From Chromera velia (Eukaryota > Sar > Chromeraceae), in the NCBI GenBank assembly GCA_018398765.1, contig JAHBMJ010000909.1:1-36675 (forward strand): 36,675 nucleotides of DNA. Direction: 5' to 3'. Shown piece after piece: positions 20,985 to 36,124 of this stretch. Position 1 is the first letter of the stretch. Each line of letters starts with the position of its first letter. The notes below the pieces were generated by a model. The model worked only from the letters and a program-made list of their open reading frames with translations, did not search any database and had not been told where the DNA came from. The position numbers and the translations under genes were made by a program.

Positions 20985-21780
20985 TGTGATGCTTTATGTT
21001 CCAAGCCTTTTCCAGTAACTTAGATACAGTTAAAGATTTTAGTGAGATTGACTGTTCAGAAGCACTTTGACTTTGTTGAGATCTCTATTCCCATTAGGTT
21101 CAACACAAGCAAAGCCTACTAAGCAGTAAATCGTCAGCTTAATACTGCTCTTAGAACCTAAGTTAAAAGAGTGTTTTACTAGATGTATGCTTTCCTACGC
21201 ACGGCCCTAGTGTGCGATAGCGGGAAAAACACCTCTTAAGGGGAAGGTGCCAGCATAGCATCACAAGCGATTAAGCAGATTAACCTCTGTAGGCCTAGAA
21301 AGAGAATCGACTTAAAAGTCATTGCCTATCTTGGAAAGATCCACTGCCATTTCACACTTTATTTGGGCGTGCCACCACATTCAGATCCGATTAAACGCCC
21401 GGTCTGAATTTGGAAAACACCCAGACCCAATTATAGGCCGCGTGGTCTGCATTCGGAAGGAGCTGATTACACAATTATATAAAAGAATGTAAGGGGATCC
21501 GATTATGAACAACAATATCCATATCCACAAGAATTGGAGCTGGAACTATGGGAATACAGACGAGGGAGCTGGAGAGGGAATTGATTCGATTGATTTGAGT
21601 GACTTGCGTTTTGATTGATTTTGTATTTGTTTGCTTGCTTTAGACTCTGTTTTGTATTGTTTCTACGTTTATACTTCCAACTTTCATACTCTTAAATTGC
21701 TAGTTGCATTCATTGTATACCTTCATTCATCTACCTTTACATAACTGACCGTCTTTTCCTCCCGGAAGTAAGGTACAACA
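20985..21780 (+). repeat. 5' LTR
   Basis: Begins TGTGATGCTTTATG and ends GGTACAACA. A TATA box (TATATAAAAG, 21476-21485) marks the likely U3 promoter. A stem CGCAC/GTGCG with a 9-nt loop (21198-21216) is kept in the 3' LTR with only loop changes. Confidence 0.92.
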
Positions 21781-21782
21781 CG

Positions 21783-21799
21783 TGGTGACGCCACTGCTC
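21783..21799 (+). other. tRNA primer-binding site
   Basis: TGGTGACGCC, two bases after the 5' LTR, is complementary to a tRNA 3' end that finishes in CACCA. The matching tRNA is not in this window. Confidence 0.6.
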
Positions 21800-22164
21800 A
21801 AGCTTGGGCGGAGACGAAACTGCGACCAACCTTCCGATTTGGACTAGAACACCTGCACACAAGATCAACCCAACAAAGGAGAGTTACTTCACTAAGCACC
21901 TCCAGGACTTGGAAACGGAAGTCAAAAGAAGAACAAACCAGTAGAAATCTCTTGAAGGACGTTCAGACTTTGTGCTGGATTAATTCTGGGGACACACACT
22001 GGTGCACAGTCCGTTCTTTTCGGAAAGGAGAAGAAGAGCACTAAACCTGGAGACAGGGAGACAGATCAGTTGCGCCTAACACTAACTACACTTACTACCT
22101 ATCTGGGTCTATGTGCCTGAAACGTACGGAGACTTTGAATAAAAAGAACACTAGAGAGATCACA

Positions 22165-22356
22165 ATGGCCCCAAAGACAAGAAAGAACACCAAGGAGACT
22201 GCACAAGGAGAAGAACAACCAGGGAACGTTCACGAGACTCAAAGCAAGGTTCTAAAGCCGTCAGCCAAGAAGGCTACAGCCAGGAACACAAAGCCAATAC
22301 AAAAGAAGGGACAAGCCTCGACACCAAAAACCAAAAAGGTTATGGTGAAGAGATAA
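22165..22356 (+). pseudogene. N-terminal gag fragment (basic)
   Basis: The frame starts MAPKTRKNTKETAQGEEQ and is Lys/Thr/Gln-rich, with a repeated basic style (KKATARNTK, KKGQAS). It ends at TAA (22354-22356). The rest of gag continues in another frame from about 22700, so an indel and stops separate them. The 382 bases between the 5' LTR and this start are an untranslated leader without other features. Confidence 0.55.
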
Positions 22357-22699
22357 GAAGGGAAAGAGAATCGAGCGAAGACCCAATCACGGTCACGCGG
22401 ACGTCAGTCAACAGAAAGAAGAACACCAAACGTCAACGAGAATCAGATCTTCGAGACAGAGGACCCTTTACATCAGACAGAGCAAAACACCCCAGACGTT
22501 CAGATACATACAGGAGACCAAGCACAAGAAGAACGCCTACACCCAGGGCTACGAGAATCACTAGAACTGAGCATGCATAGACTGATCGAAATGAACAGAG
22601 ACCTCATCAACAAGATATGAGATCAAGAAGAAGAAGAAGAAGGGAAACGAGAATAAGAACGAGACAGATACAAAGGACAAGAAGTCCTTCCACTACAAG

Positions 22700-23992
22700 T
22701 TGACGAAGTCTCACATGAAACAGGACCGCACCGCGAAGCGCTGCCAAAATTTCCCACCGAACCCGCTTTTCCGCCCTCCTCCAAAATTTTACATCAAACA
22801 GGACCAGACCGCGAAGCGCTGCCAAATTTTCGATAGCAACCAACAACTGACCGGCGATCAAAAGATGGACAGATGTGGGAAAAAGGGACGCGGAAAAACA
22901 GAACACTTGGTAGTACACGATCAGGACGAGAAATCAACAAGACAGTTAGATGACCACACGGTCAAGAGCCAATCAAGGACACCTGAAGGAGTACATAAAG
23001 GCCATTCACAGATAGTGTCAATGGGAGAGATATCTAGACCCCTTGCTCCTCCCATCACGCCACAGGTAGGTCTACCCAAAGTAAAGATGGAATTACATAT
23101 ATTCAAAGGAGAACGAGCACAAGCACAGCAATTCTGGAATGGGATAACTAGGTTCTTCACGAGACTTGGATGGTCATTCGAGGATTTCAGAGACATTCAC
23201 TTTCCGTCCACTTTACAAGGAAGGGCAAAAGACTGGTACGATAAGATTCCTTTCAACCGACTTTCCTCTGTAAATACAAAAGACGAGCTGAAAGCGATCT
23301 TCATGAAGAAATTCGGACCGATAAAAACTGACCCCAAAACAGCTGAAAAGAGTTTATACAACGGTTACCTCAAACAACGAGATGACAAAACCACCCAGGC
23401 ATATGGAGAGAGATTCAAGGCCCTCTGCAAAGATGGAAAAAAGGATGTGGATGACCCTTCTGTATTCAAATTATTCATCCTGGGAATAAACGAACGGTTT
23501 CCTCAGGCGAAATTCAATTTGTCCATGCAGAAAGAGACCTTCCATTCCTTTGAACCTTTATTATACATGGCTATTAAAATGATGACCTGCAAACCGGGCA
23601 CTCTCACCACATTGGTCTTTGCCATCAGAATGCCCCACACGGATGAGTGGAACAAAGGACTCCAACTAGACTGTCAAAAAGAGAAGACAAACGAAGATAA
23701 GGAAACAAAAGGCTTCGCTCTCAAGGAGGCAGAAGAACAACGCTGAATGAACAAGGTGCATTTGCAAGTGTCAGCCGTGATGGATACTCTTTCGAGACAG
23801 CTAACGTGCCAGAGGTGTGGAGGAAAAGCACAACATTCGCTGGAAGGATGCCGGCTGCCTCCTTTAATTGAATGTTACTACTGTAAAGAAAAGGGACACA
23901 TCAAAGCTACGTGCAACAAGTGGAAAAGAAACACTAGCAACGATAGTATGAGAGAGCAATTAAGGATCAGTGAAGACCGACCTTCATGGTAA
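22700..23992 (+). pseudogene. Retrotransposon Gag: capsid and zinc knuckles (broken)
   Basis: Frame 22700-23746 carries a Ty3/gypsy-type capsid: MELHIFKGERAQAQQFWNG, then FPSTLQGRAKDWYDKIPF, then a FMKKFG block. TGA at 23744-23746 interrupts; the same frame continues with two Cys/His knuckles, CQRCGGKAQHSLEGC (CX2CX5HX4C, with one residue more than usual) and CYYCKEKGHIKATC (standard CX2CX4HX4C). It ends at TAA 23990-23992. The N-terminal part contains a tandem duplication (about 22716-22753 and 22790-22827) reading KQDRTAKRCQ and KQDQTAKRCQ. Gag forms the particle and binds element RNA. Confidence 0.85.
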
Positions 23993-24154
23993 CGACCCTA
24001 ACTACGTTAATATGGGCTTCAACGGAGAGATCAGGAATGAAGAGCCGAACGCAGACCGCACCCATTTGACCAAAAGAATAATAGGGCACATCAGCGGGCC
24101 AACTATACAGAGAGACCCTCGCCATTCGTCAATGACCACCTTCCTCCTGTCATC

Positions 24155-24403
24155 ATGACCGAGGAGGAACTGAGACAAGACGGACTTGACGCAGACAATG
24201 ATGACGAAGAAGGAGAAATGCAAGACTTCGAAGTAGAAGAGATACAAGGGAAACGTGTTAGAAATGGGCAAACAGAATTTTTGGTAAAGTACCTGGGATA
24301 CGAACAAGCAAAATGGACCAAGGAAAAGTATCTAGACTGCCCACAACTGGTGGAGGAATTCGAGAGAAGTCAGAGGAGGAAAAGAAGGAAGACAACCAAA
24401 TGA
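24155..24403 (+). pseudogene. Chromodomain, separated from any integrase
   Basis: 82 codons: an acidic lead (EEELRQDGLDADNDDEEGE), then the chromodomain FEVEEIQGKRVRNG, FLVKYLGYEQAKWTKEKYL and a basic helix (FERSQRRKRRKTTK). It is in the same frame as gag. Only about 160 nt with stops at 24008 and 24038 lie between gag's last stop and this ORF, and the reading is already open from 24041. In chromoviruses this domain ends the integrase, so an internal deletion that removed about 3.5 kb of pol is the simplest history. Confidence 0.8.
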
Positions 24404-24686
24404 ATGAAGGAAAAGGGACGTCGTACGTGGAGACACTCCAAGCAATCAGCTGGAGTACCTCCGTACAAACTTTTTGGTTTGCGGTTTTACATTTCTGCTA
24501 TCACATCTCTCTTTTGGTTCTCTTTTCTTTTTTTTTATCTTCATGGACTCTTCTTATGTTTCTTCAAACATGATGTATTATACGTATGTACAAAAGAGTG
24601 GTTGATCAAGTAAATAAGTAAAAAAAAATGTGTGCAATCAGACTATAAAAGCGAGGAATCCGTTCAGGGCAAACAGGAACGACTGA

Positions 24687-24729
24687 GGCTTACCGACTTG
24701 TAAAAGGGCCCGCACACGACCGGTAAACC
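24687..24729 (+). other. Long hairpin in retroelement 3' region (copy 2)
   Basis: TTACCG (24690-24695) pairs with CGGTAA (24721-24726), and TTGT (24698-24701) pairs with ACGA (24716-24719, one wobble). GGGCCC is at the centre and GG (24687-24688) with CC (24728-24729) forms an outer pair. The apical three pairs of copy 1 are lost here (AAA opposite CAC). See 619-661 for the paired changes. Confidence 0.6.
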
Positions 24730-25704
24730 GAGGGAAGACCTGCACGCAGTCAAAAGAGCGAATAAGGAAGATAAACCAGGAGTTTTGAGATACGGTGACT
24801 CTCATCTGCGGAGGCCTGAGGATAGGGCTAAGTGGGAAACTCATCTGTCTGGTTTGAGAATAAGGAGGAAAGGGCAGTGCCGGCGCAGCCCTGTATCACA
24901 ATACAAAGAGTACAAATTCGGTAGCAGAGGATCGATATGGACAATCGATCAAGTGCAGCACTCAACCACAGGTTTTGAATGAGCAGGTTGGCCACCTGTG
25001 ATTTCAAGACCGGCCAGACAGACAAACCGGCAGCTATGCGCAGCTACACAGAAGTTGCTCGAGATATCAATCCCCCTCTCGGAGTTCATCATGCAGAAAA
25101 CCGGAAAGGGTTTCAGAGGAGCAAAACAGAAGGGTTCGAGTGAGTGCAAGGCCGGAAATGGTCTCAACTGAGTTAAACAGGAACAGACAGTCAGAAGTGA
25201 AGCACAGAATCTCAAGGAACACAAATCAGTCGGTCAATCAGCAGAAAAGTCAAGTACGCTTTCTCTTACACGAATAGAGAACAAGATCGAGATAAAGAAG
25301 GTAGAGTAACCTCCTACCTACCGATTCACATGTCCCGAATTGTTGTCGATGGATGACGATCGACTTGAAGATCATCTCCAGGAACGAAGACTGAATGAAG
25401 ACGGACCAAGGAGATGGACAACGAACATCAGCACATTCCACCAGCTTCGGTGCCAGAAGAGCAAAGATGGGAGCAAGCCTGCAAGTATATGTCAACGACA
25501 TCAACGGAACGACCAACAGAAGACGACCAAAATTGAGAACGAAGGGGGAAAAAGACGATGATAGAAACACGAGACCTAGCTGTCAGTCTCAAACTTATGT
25601 GGATTGCGTGCAGAATTCTTACGGCCTGAATACTCGCGCACATGTTTTATCACCGTATGACAATGCCACACATGCATGCACATCGATCAGTATTGCAAAC
25701 ATGA
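24730..25704 (+). other. Noncoding internal region of the LTR element
   Basis: Purine-rich sequence with short ORFs that lack any recognisable domain. No RT or integrase motif was found in any frame. The junction with the LINE fragment lies somewhere before 25705. Confidence 0.5.
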
Positions 25705-27150
25705 CTTCTGTTTCGGTTTTGTGTTCTCCCCAAGCTGGGTTTCCTTCTACATTTGATGGCAGATGCAATTCCAACATCAATGTGGCAGGCGGCTGATGAC
25801 ATGCTCTTGAAGAAATGTACTCGAGGGCTTGGCATTGCTGAGAATGAGTGGACCCTACACCAAACAGTGCAGGCATCCCTTCCATTGTCGCAAGGGGGGC
25901 TGGGCATACACAGGTATAGTCTCATACAAAAATGTGCGCTGGTAGGATGTTATGCATCCTGCCTAGCAGACGTACTGAAGAGGCTTTTGGTGCAAGGGTA
26001 TGCGAACAACCCAGATGAGATGTGGAAGAAAGTTTCGAGGGAGGGATGGTCTCAGAAAGCCCAAGAAGCGTTCTACAGACTGCAGAACGATCATCAGGAT
26101 GCAGTCAGTGGAGCGCCAGAGCGGTCGTTGCTGAAAGCATCATGGAGAGATTGCACAGAGGCATGGAGAGGTGAAGGGGCAAAGGGGGTGCAAGGGAGGC
26201 TCTATGATACTTTGCAGGCAGCGACGAGAAAACGACTGTTGGGAGAGCTGCCGGGCAGTAGCCGTCCTACGCTAGAGACGCCTCCAAGCTTAGATGAGAA
26301 GGGACAGATTCGCTTGAGAAGTTGCTCTGGCAATGGAGCCTCAGCATGGCTTGGAGCCATTCCTTTTGACAGCAACCACAAGATCTTCCCACCGCTTTTT
26401 CGTACAGCCATGCGCGTACGGCTAGGCCTTCGTATCCCAGAGCTGGTACGACAACCAGTCTGCGGCTGCGGACAGAGGGGGGACTTGGAGGGTGTTCATG
26501 GAGGAAAGTGTCCAACGGGAGGAGGTCCGTGGAGAAGGCACCAAAAGGTTGGGGCAGCATTTTTTGAGCTGTTAACGGGGGTAAGGTACTGTACGGTTGG
26601 GGGGGAGACGACGATGGGATCGTTGGGGCTCGATTTGACAGGACCGTTGGCCGAGGAACGCGACAAACGACCAGACTTGTTCGCGTCTTTGCCGAATGGG
26701 GACTCCATTCTAGGGGATGTGGCTCTGATCCACCCGATCCAGGATGCAACCCGCCTGCACAGAAACGCCAAGAAAGCAGGGGCTGCAGCTAAGGAGAAAG
26801 AGGGGAAGAAACATACCCACTACGATGATGCCTGCAGAGCAGTGGGCATTCGTTTTGTCCCTTTGGTTTTTGAGACCTATGGAAGGCCTGGGGGAGAAAC
26901 AGTGCAGTTCGTGAAAGAGATGGTGAGACAGGTTACAGAGAGGTTGGGGGAGATGAATGATGCGCCAGCACGTCAGAAAATTGCTGACAGATGGTGGAAA
27001 ACGTTGTCAGTAGCGGTTCAGAAAGCTGTAGCGTCTACAATCTTGGCATCTGTGCAGGCAAGCCGCGGTGCACGCGGTACACAGGTTACAGAGATGCTGC
27101 TTGGGAGGGAGTTTTCGGCCTACGTGGGCCTTGCAGAGAAGAAAGAGTAA
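25705..27150 (+). CDS. 5'-truncated LINE ORF: RT thumb region and restriction-like endonuclease
   Basis: Open from 25705 (ATG at 25756) to TAA 27148-27150. It starts in the part after the RT catalytic motifs: VLPKLGFLLHL, then LPLSQGGLGIHRY, a thumb-like pattern of non-LTR RTs. The catalytic RT core is missing. A Cys/His cluster CGCGQRGDLEGVHGGKC follows (about residues 234-250 counted from 25753). Next is KRPDLFAS...GDVALIHP, that is R-P-D-X13-D, with a Lys-rich segment and FVPLVFETYGRPGGETVQF after it. Zinc cluster plus PD-X12-14-D is the signature of restriction-like endonucleases in R2/NeSL/CRE-type LINEs. This enzyme nicks target DNA to prime reverse transcription. Apart from the truncation the ORF has no stop. 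It may be an old insertion or a captured domain. Confidence 0.65.
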   Translation, partial: LLFRFCVLPKLGFLLHLMADAIPTSMWQAADDMLLKKCTRGLGIAENEWTLHQTVQASLPLSQGGLGIHRYSLIQKCALVGCYASCLADVLKRLLVQGYANNPDEMWKKVSREGWSQKAQEAFYRLQNDHQDAVSGAPERSLLKASWRDCTEAWRGEGAKGVQGRLYDTLQAATRKRLLGELPGSSRPTLETPPSLDEKGQIRLRSCSGNGASAWLGAIPFDSNHKIFPPLFRTAMRVRLGLRIPELVRQPVCGCGQRGDLEGVHGGKCPTGGGPWRRHQKVGAAFFELLTGVRYCTVGGETTMGSLGLDLTGPLAEERDKRPDLFASLPNGDSILGDVALIHPIQDATRLHRNAKKAGAAAKEKEGKKHTHYDDACRAVGIRFVPLVFETYGRPGGETVQFVKEMVRQVTERLGEMNDAPARQKIADRWWKTLSVAVQKAVASTILASVQASRGARGTQVTEMLLGREFSAYVGLAEKKE

Positions 27151-29064
27151 AAGAATGAGGGGGGGGCCAGCAGGGGCGCTGGCAAGAGAATTGAAAGAAA
27201 GAGAAAGACCATTTTGATGTTTAAGAGATAGAAAAGACATAAATGGAGAGAAGAGCCTGACAACATCAGATTGAAGAAACATGACAAAGGAGCTAAAAGC
27301 CGCTAAGCATGCAAAAGAATTTATGGATGTAAAGAAAAGGTTTAATAAAGAAATGTTGAGGAGAAACAAATTTTTTTAATGGGCTGAGGAACCCATTGAA
27401 GAAAAAGCTGGGGAAACGAAAAGGAAGACCACAACGCTCATCCATAGATAGGCAGAGTTGACCACGCAAACACACGGAGAATGAAAGGTATTAATTTTTG
27501 TCCACCGTGGAGTAGTATAAGCTAGGCGCGGCGGCCTAGTTCGAGGGGCTTGCGCTTGTAACAGATTGGCCATAATAGACGGACAGGACCTATGCCTAGG
27601 CAAGATGCATACTGGCCCAACAAAGGACCAGAGAAACACTAAAGAGTATTGCAAACGCATGCATGTACGCGTACGTACATACAGACGTTACGTGTGGTTA
27701 ATCTGTCAGACACGTATATACCGTCTGTACCTATATTTCACTTCATTACATTGTATCACATTGCATTCTTATGCTACATGTTCTACTTATGCTACATGAA
27801 GAGTAATAGTACTCAAGCTGGAATCACACAGAAAGATTGACTTATGTACTTGACAAATATTAAACTTGGAGAATCGTATCAACTTGACAAGCAACACCCC
27901 TATTGTAAGCAACACTGGAGTTTGTATAACACCAAGCCGTCTTTAAACCATACATGCCACCTCTTAGGCCACTTCTGAAGTGTGCACCTTGTTACATGAT
28001 TGAAACAGTTGACCCACCAGCCCTGGAACTCTTCTTGTTAGTGTCATTGGTGCTTATTTCAGTAAATTGTGCCAAAGTGATTGAATGTAATAAAAATAAA
28101 TTTCTCAGTCCTTTATCGACTTTCTTTTCCCATTTTTTTATATACGGCTCTGTACACATCGCCCTATCTTGCATGCGTGGTAAATTGATATCTGTATGCA
28201 TGAAATAGCCTGAATAGACTTGCATAGGAGAAAAACGTTGTAAGATCGAATGAAGAGGAATGGTCAAGTAAGAATCTTTCAAAGAGAATGGTAGAGAGCA
28301 TGCCGCCTGTCTGACCTGGGCTGGTGATTGCAGTGAGTAGAGCCCTGAAAAGCCTCATGCAGCTGCGTCCGATAGGAGTTTGCATACCTGTCTGTGCACA
28401 TAAATATGTGAAGAGGACAGAAGCGTTCCTAGAAGTCTGGCCTCATATAGAAGGTTGCTTGTTGCTTGTCTACCACTATTGGAAGACTTGGTTTCAAAAT
28501 AAAAAAAATAGAACCATGAGCTCATTTTTTTTTCCTTTTTTAAATAGACAGCTTGCGTGTCTGGACATGATTGACGAAAGGAAAGATGGAGAATATATTT
28601 TGCGTGTCTTTACTTCATTCAAGTTCGAAATTCATTCATGAGTTGAGAACTCGTTGGCATGTCAATTTTATTATAGAACGGGACAAAGAAAATGAAGGGA
28701 AACATGAAGAGGCGACCTCAAGTCAATTATTGGAGTCAGCCATACTTTCACCAAGAGCTCATGATATTGCACTGTCTAAAACGGAAAGCGATGAGGAAGA
28801 GAGGCGGTTGACAATAGCATTTCGCGTCTATAACAGAAGTGTCCCATTTTTTCCTGCCTTGCGTGAAAACAATGGGAAGGCAGCTGAATGCTTATTTGTG
28901 TAAGTAGAAAGGAATGTGTGATGTCATTAAGAGCCAGTTGGATTTGAACCCTTTTATTCCGTATGAGTATGTTTGCCAATGAAGTGATTGACGATAATGA
29001 AATTAAATTGCAGACTCCGTGGCATGAATCCCCTGGTATTCTCTACCGTGGAGAGAGACTGGTT
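27151..29064 (+). other. Noncoding stretch between LINE ORF and 3' LTR
   Basis: The first part is A/G-rich and probably the LINE 3' untranslated region, with AATAAA near 27343; no clear poly(A) tail or target duplication marks its end. A 110-codon ORF at 28571-28903 (acidic, ends in AECLFV) has no recognisable domain and no second line of support. Confidence 0.45.
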
Positions 29065-29124
29065 GAGCGCGTGGAACCGCTCAGAGCTTCACTGTGTTCA
29101 GCTCTTGCGTAAGAAGGGAGAATG
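29065..29124 (+). other. Hairpin and polypurine tract before the 3' LTR
   Basis: GAGCG (29065-29069) pairs with CGCTC (29078-29082); the tract AAGAAGGGAGAA (29111-29122) follows, then ATG and the LTR at 29125. The block matches 1742-1776 of the left element, including the loop CGTGGAA. Confidence 0.7.
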
Positions 29125-29965
29125 TGTGATGCTTTATGTTCCAAGCCTTTTCCAGTAACTTAGATACAGTTAAAGATTTTAGTGAGATTGACTGTTCAGA
29201 AGCACTTTGACTTTGTTGAGATCTCTATTCCCATTAGGTTCAACACAAGCAAAGCCTACTAAGCAGTAAATCGTCAGCTTAATACTGCTCTTAGAACCTA
29301 AGTTAAAAGAGTGTTTTACTAGATGTATGCTTTCCTACGCACGGCCTCAGTGTGCGATAGCGGGAAAAACACCTCTTAAGGGGAAGGTGCCAGCATAGCA
29401 TCACAAGCGATTAAGCAGATTAACCTCCGTAGGCCTAGAAAGAGAATCGACTTAAAAGTCATTGCCTATCAGTCATGCGGTGTGGTGTAGCGACACATCC
29501 TTGGAAAGATCCACTGCTATTTCACACTTTATTTAGGCGCGCCGCCATATTCAGATCCAATTAAACGCCTGACCTGAATTTGGAAAACACCCAGACCCGA
29601 TTATAGGCCGCGTGGTCTGCATTCGGAAGGAGCTGATTACACGATTATATAAAAGAATGTAAGGGGATCCACAAGAATATAAGGGAATTATGAATAACAA
29701 TATCTACATCCACAAGAATTGGAGCTGGAACTACGAAAATACGGATGAGGGAGGTGAAGAGGGAATTGATTCGATCGATTTGAGTGACTTGCGTTTTGAT
29801 TGATTTTGTATTTGTTTGCTTGCTTTAGACTCTGTTTTGTATTGTTTCTATATTTATACTTCCAACTTTCATACTCTTAAATTGCTAGTTGCATTCATTG
29901 TATACCTTCATTCATCTACCTTTGCATAACTGACCGTTTTTTCCTCCTGGAAGTAAGGTACAACA
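29125..29965 (+). repeat. 3' LTR
   Basis: Matches 20985-21780 from TGTGATGC to TACAACA. It is 45 bp longer, from a 30-bp segment near 29471-29500 and 15 bp near 29673-29688 that echoes the neighbouring AAGAATGTAAGG. TATA box at 29646-29655. Confidence 0.92.
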
Positions 29966-29969
29966 CACT

Positions 29970-30932
29970 TAGCAGTTCATTACAATAGCCCGGAAAGCGA
30001 AATTAACTTTAGACTCGGAATTAACTGGAGTCGGAAGTGTTTGAGTTTTATTAAGTACCCTCTCAGCGATATTTCTGGGGTAATGATGAAATTGCGTGTG
30101 TCATACAGTTTTTCAATCGGAGATTTAATACGTACGTCGACATCCGAGGCCTCCCACCTCGTAAGTAACCCTCGGCTACGCTTTCCGGGCCACATGCAGA
30201 CCCTGTTGGGGTAACACCCCTGGAAAGCAAAGTGGGGGGCACTTACAAAACAAAAATACCCCAGCCCATACATGCATGGTGTCTTTCGCCAAAAAAAGAC
30301 CCCGGAAAGATCCTGCCCCAAATGGTTTAGAAAAGCGTGTATGAACCCGCGTTGTCATGTATGCGTGCGTCAGTGGCCCTGGAAAGCGACAGGCTGCATC
30401 CCCGGGCTTTTTTCCTGGGGGAGGGGGGGTTCTGCGGCTTTTCCCGCGGGGGGGGGGGTCGGCGCGACCGCCCGATCGGCTGGCCGGCGTGCGTTAATCG
30501 TGAAGTTCTCATTTTTCTTGCTTTCCGGGGCCGTTCGCAAGCTTGCTTGCGTCAGATGGACGTACCGACGGGTCCGCCTGGACGCACGCCGCTTCCGCCT
30601 ACTCACGCGACCCCATGCATGCATTCCATGATCGATATTCCATGGCATAATTTCCATGAATTTCCAGCTGCGAAGTGCATGAGAGCAAATTATAAGAGAT
30701 GTCGCGTCAAAAGGGCAACCAATGCCACCAACCATAACCAATCATTACAGGGTACGTCTGACGAAAGGCATCACGAGGTATCACAAGACCAACTTTGTGT
30801 CGCAACCTTATCACTGTGAACAGGACTTCCGTAGTCGCAACTGTATCACTGTATCACTGTGATGGTACGAGAAAGCATCTGACTGAAGTGGAAGTACAGG
30901 AACCATCGACTCCATAATTGATCCCTCAGACG
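29970..30932 (+). promoter_or_regulatory. Upstream region of the PTB/hnRNP L-like gene, with a repeated GGAAAGC motif
   Basis: Six copies of CC(C/T)GGAAAG, in both orientations, lie at 29988-29999, 30179-30191, 30217-30230, 30301-30310, 30376-30390 and 30520-30532. G/C-rich stretches at 30403-30485 separate the last ones. ORFs across this region lack support. The motif may be a promoter element; this is inferred from number and position only. Confidence 0.4.
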
Positions 30933-35611
<4,679 letters not shown>

Positions 35612-36124
35612 GGCATTTTCCGAAGAAGACAACGATGGACAAGAGGAAGGTCTAGAGAAGGAAAGAAGATAAAGAGTTCCCTCTCCCTTATTGCTGTGCA
35701 TGAAGAGGATGTGGAAGGACTTCAGTGACTCACTCATGCTTCATTCTCTCGCTTTCTGAACAAGAGACTGAGGAAAAGACTGAACAAGAGACTAAGGAAA
35801 AGACTGAACAAGAGACTACGGAAAAGACAGAAAGGAAAAGGAAAAGAAAACGATGCCGTGGAAGGATTCTAAGGTGGATGGATGATCAGTAAGGGAGACT
35901 ATGATTTCTTGATCTTGGAAAGAAAAGAACGAAAAGTAAAGAGAACCGAAGAAACAACCGACCAACCAACCGAGAAGGCAGCAGGGAGGTCGAACGAGAA
36001 AGAGATCATCACTGCATGGATCGACAGCAGCAATGCACAGAAAGCACTCCCGAGACAAATGGCTCTCTGCTCTGTGTACAACAAGCGTTCCTTCTTTTTC
36101 CTATTGTGCCCCGCGACAAGACAA
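35612..36124 (+). other. 3' flank of the PTB/hnRNP L-like gene
   Basis: Probably 3' untranslated sequence. It includes the 24-bp repeat at 35758-35829. No poly(A) signal is obvious and no further gene is supported. Confidence 0.45.
35758..35829 (+). repeat. 24-bp tandem repeat, three copies
   Basis: Unit GAACAAGAGACTGAGGAAAA plus GACT. One frame, open from 35704 to 35892, reads EQETEEKT, EQETKEKT, EQETTEKT and then a basic run (ERKRKRKR). It has no ATG; a downstream or alternative exon is possible but unproven. Confidence 0.8.

Larger units (their letters stand above)
20981..29969 (+). mobile_element. Complete LTR retroelement with gag and chromodomain but no pol enzymes
   Basis: Two LTRs (20985-21780, 29125-29965) are bounded by the 4-bp direct repeat CACT (20981-20984, 29966-29969), the expected target duplication. 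A primer-binding site follows the first LTR and a purine tract precedes the second. Between them are a gag gene with zinc knuckles and a chromodomain, but no protease, RT, RNase H or integrase. A 5'-truncated LINE ORF lies at 25705-27150. The LTRs differ by roughly 30 substitutions by eye, nearly all transitions, plus two length differences (30 and 15 bp). The element is probably non-autonomous and mobilised by enzymes of a related chromovirus. Confidence 0.85.

Noticed and set aside
30272-30819. Overlapping ORFs of 119 to 160 codons upstream of the PTB-like gene
   Set aside because: G/C-rich stretch with few stops in any frame; no motif and frames overlap on both strands.
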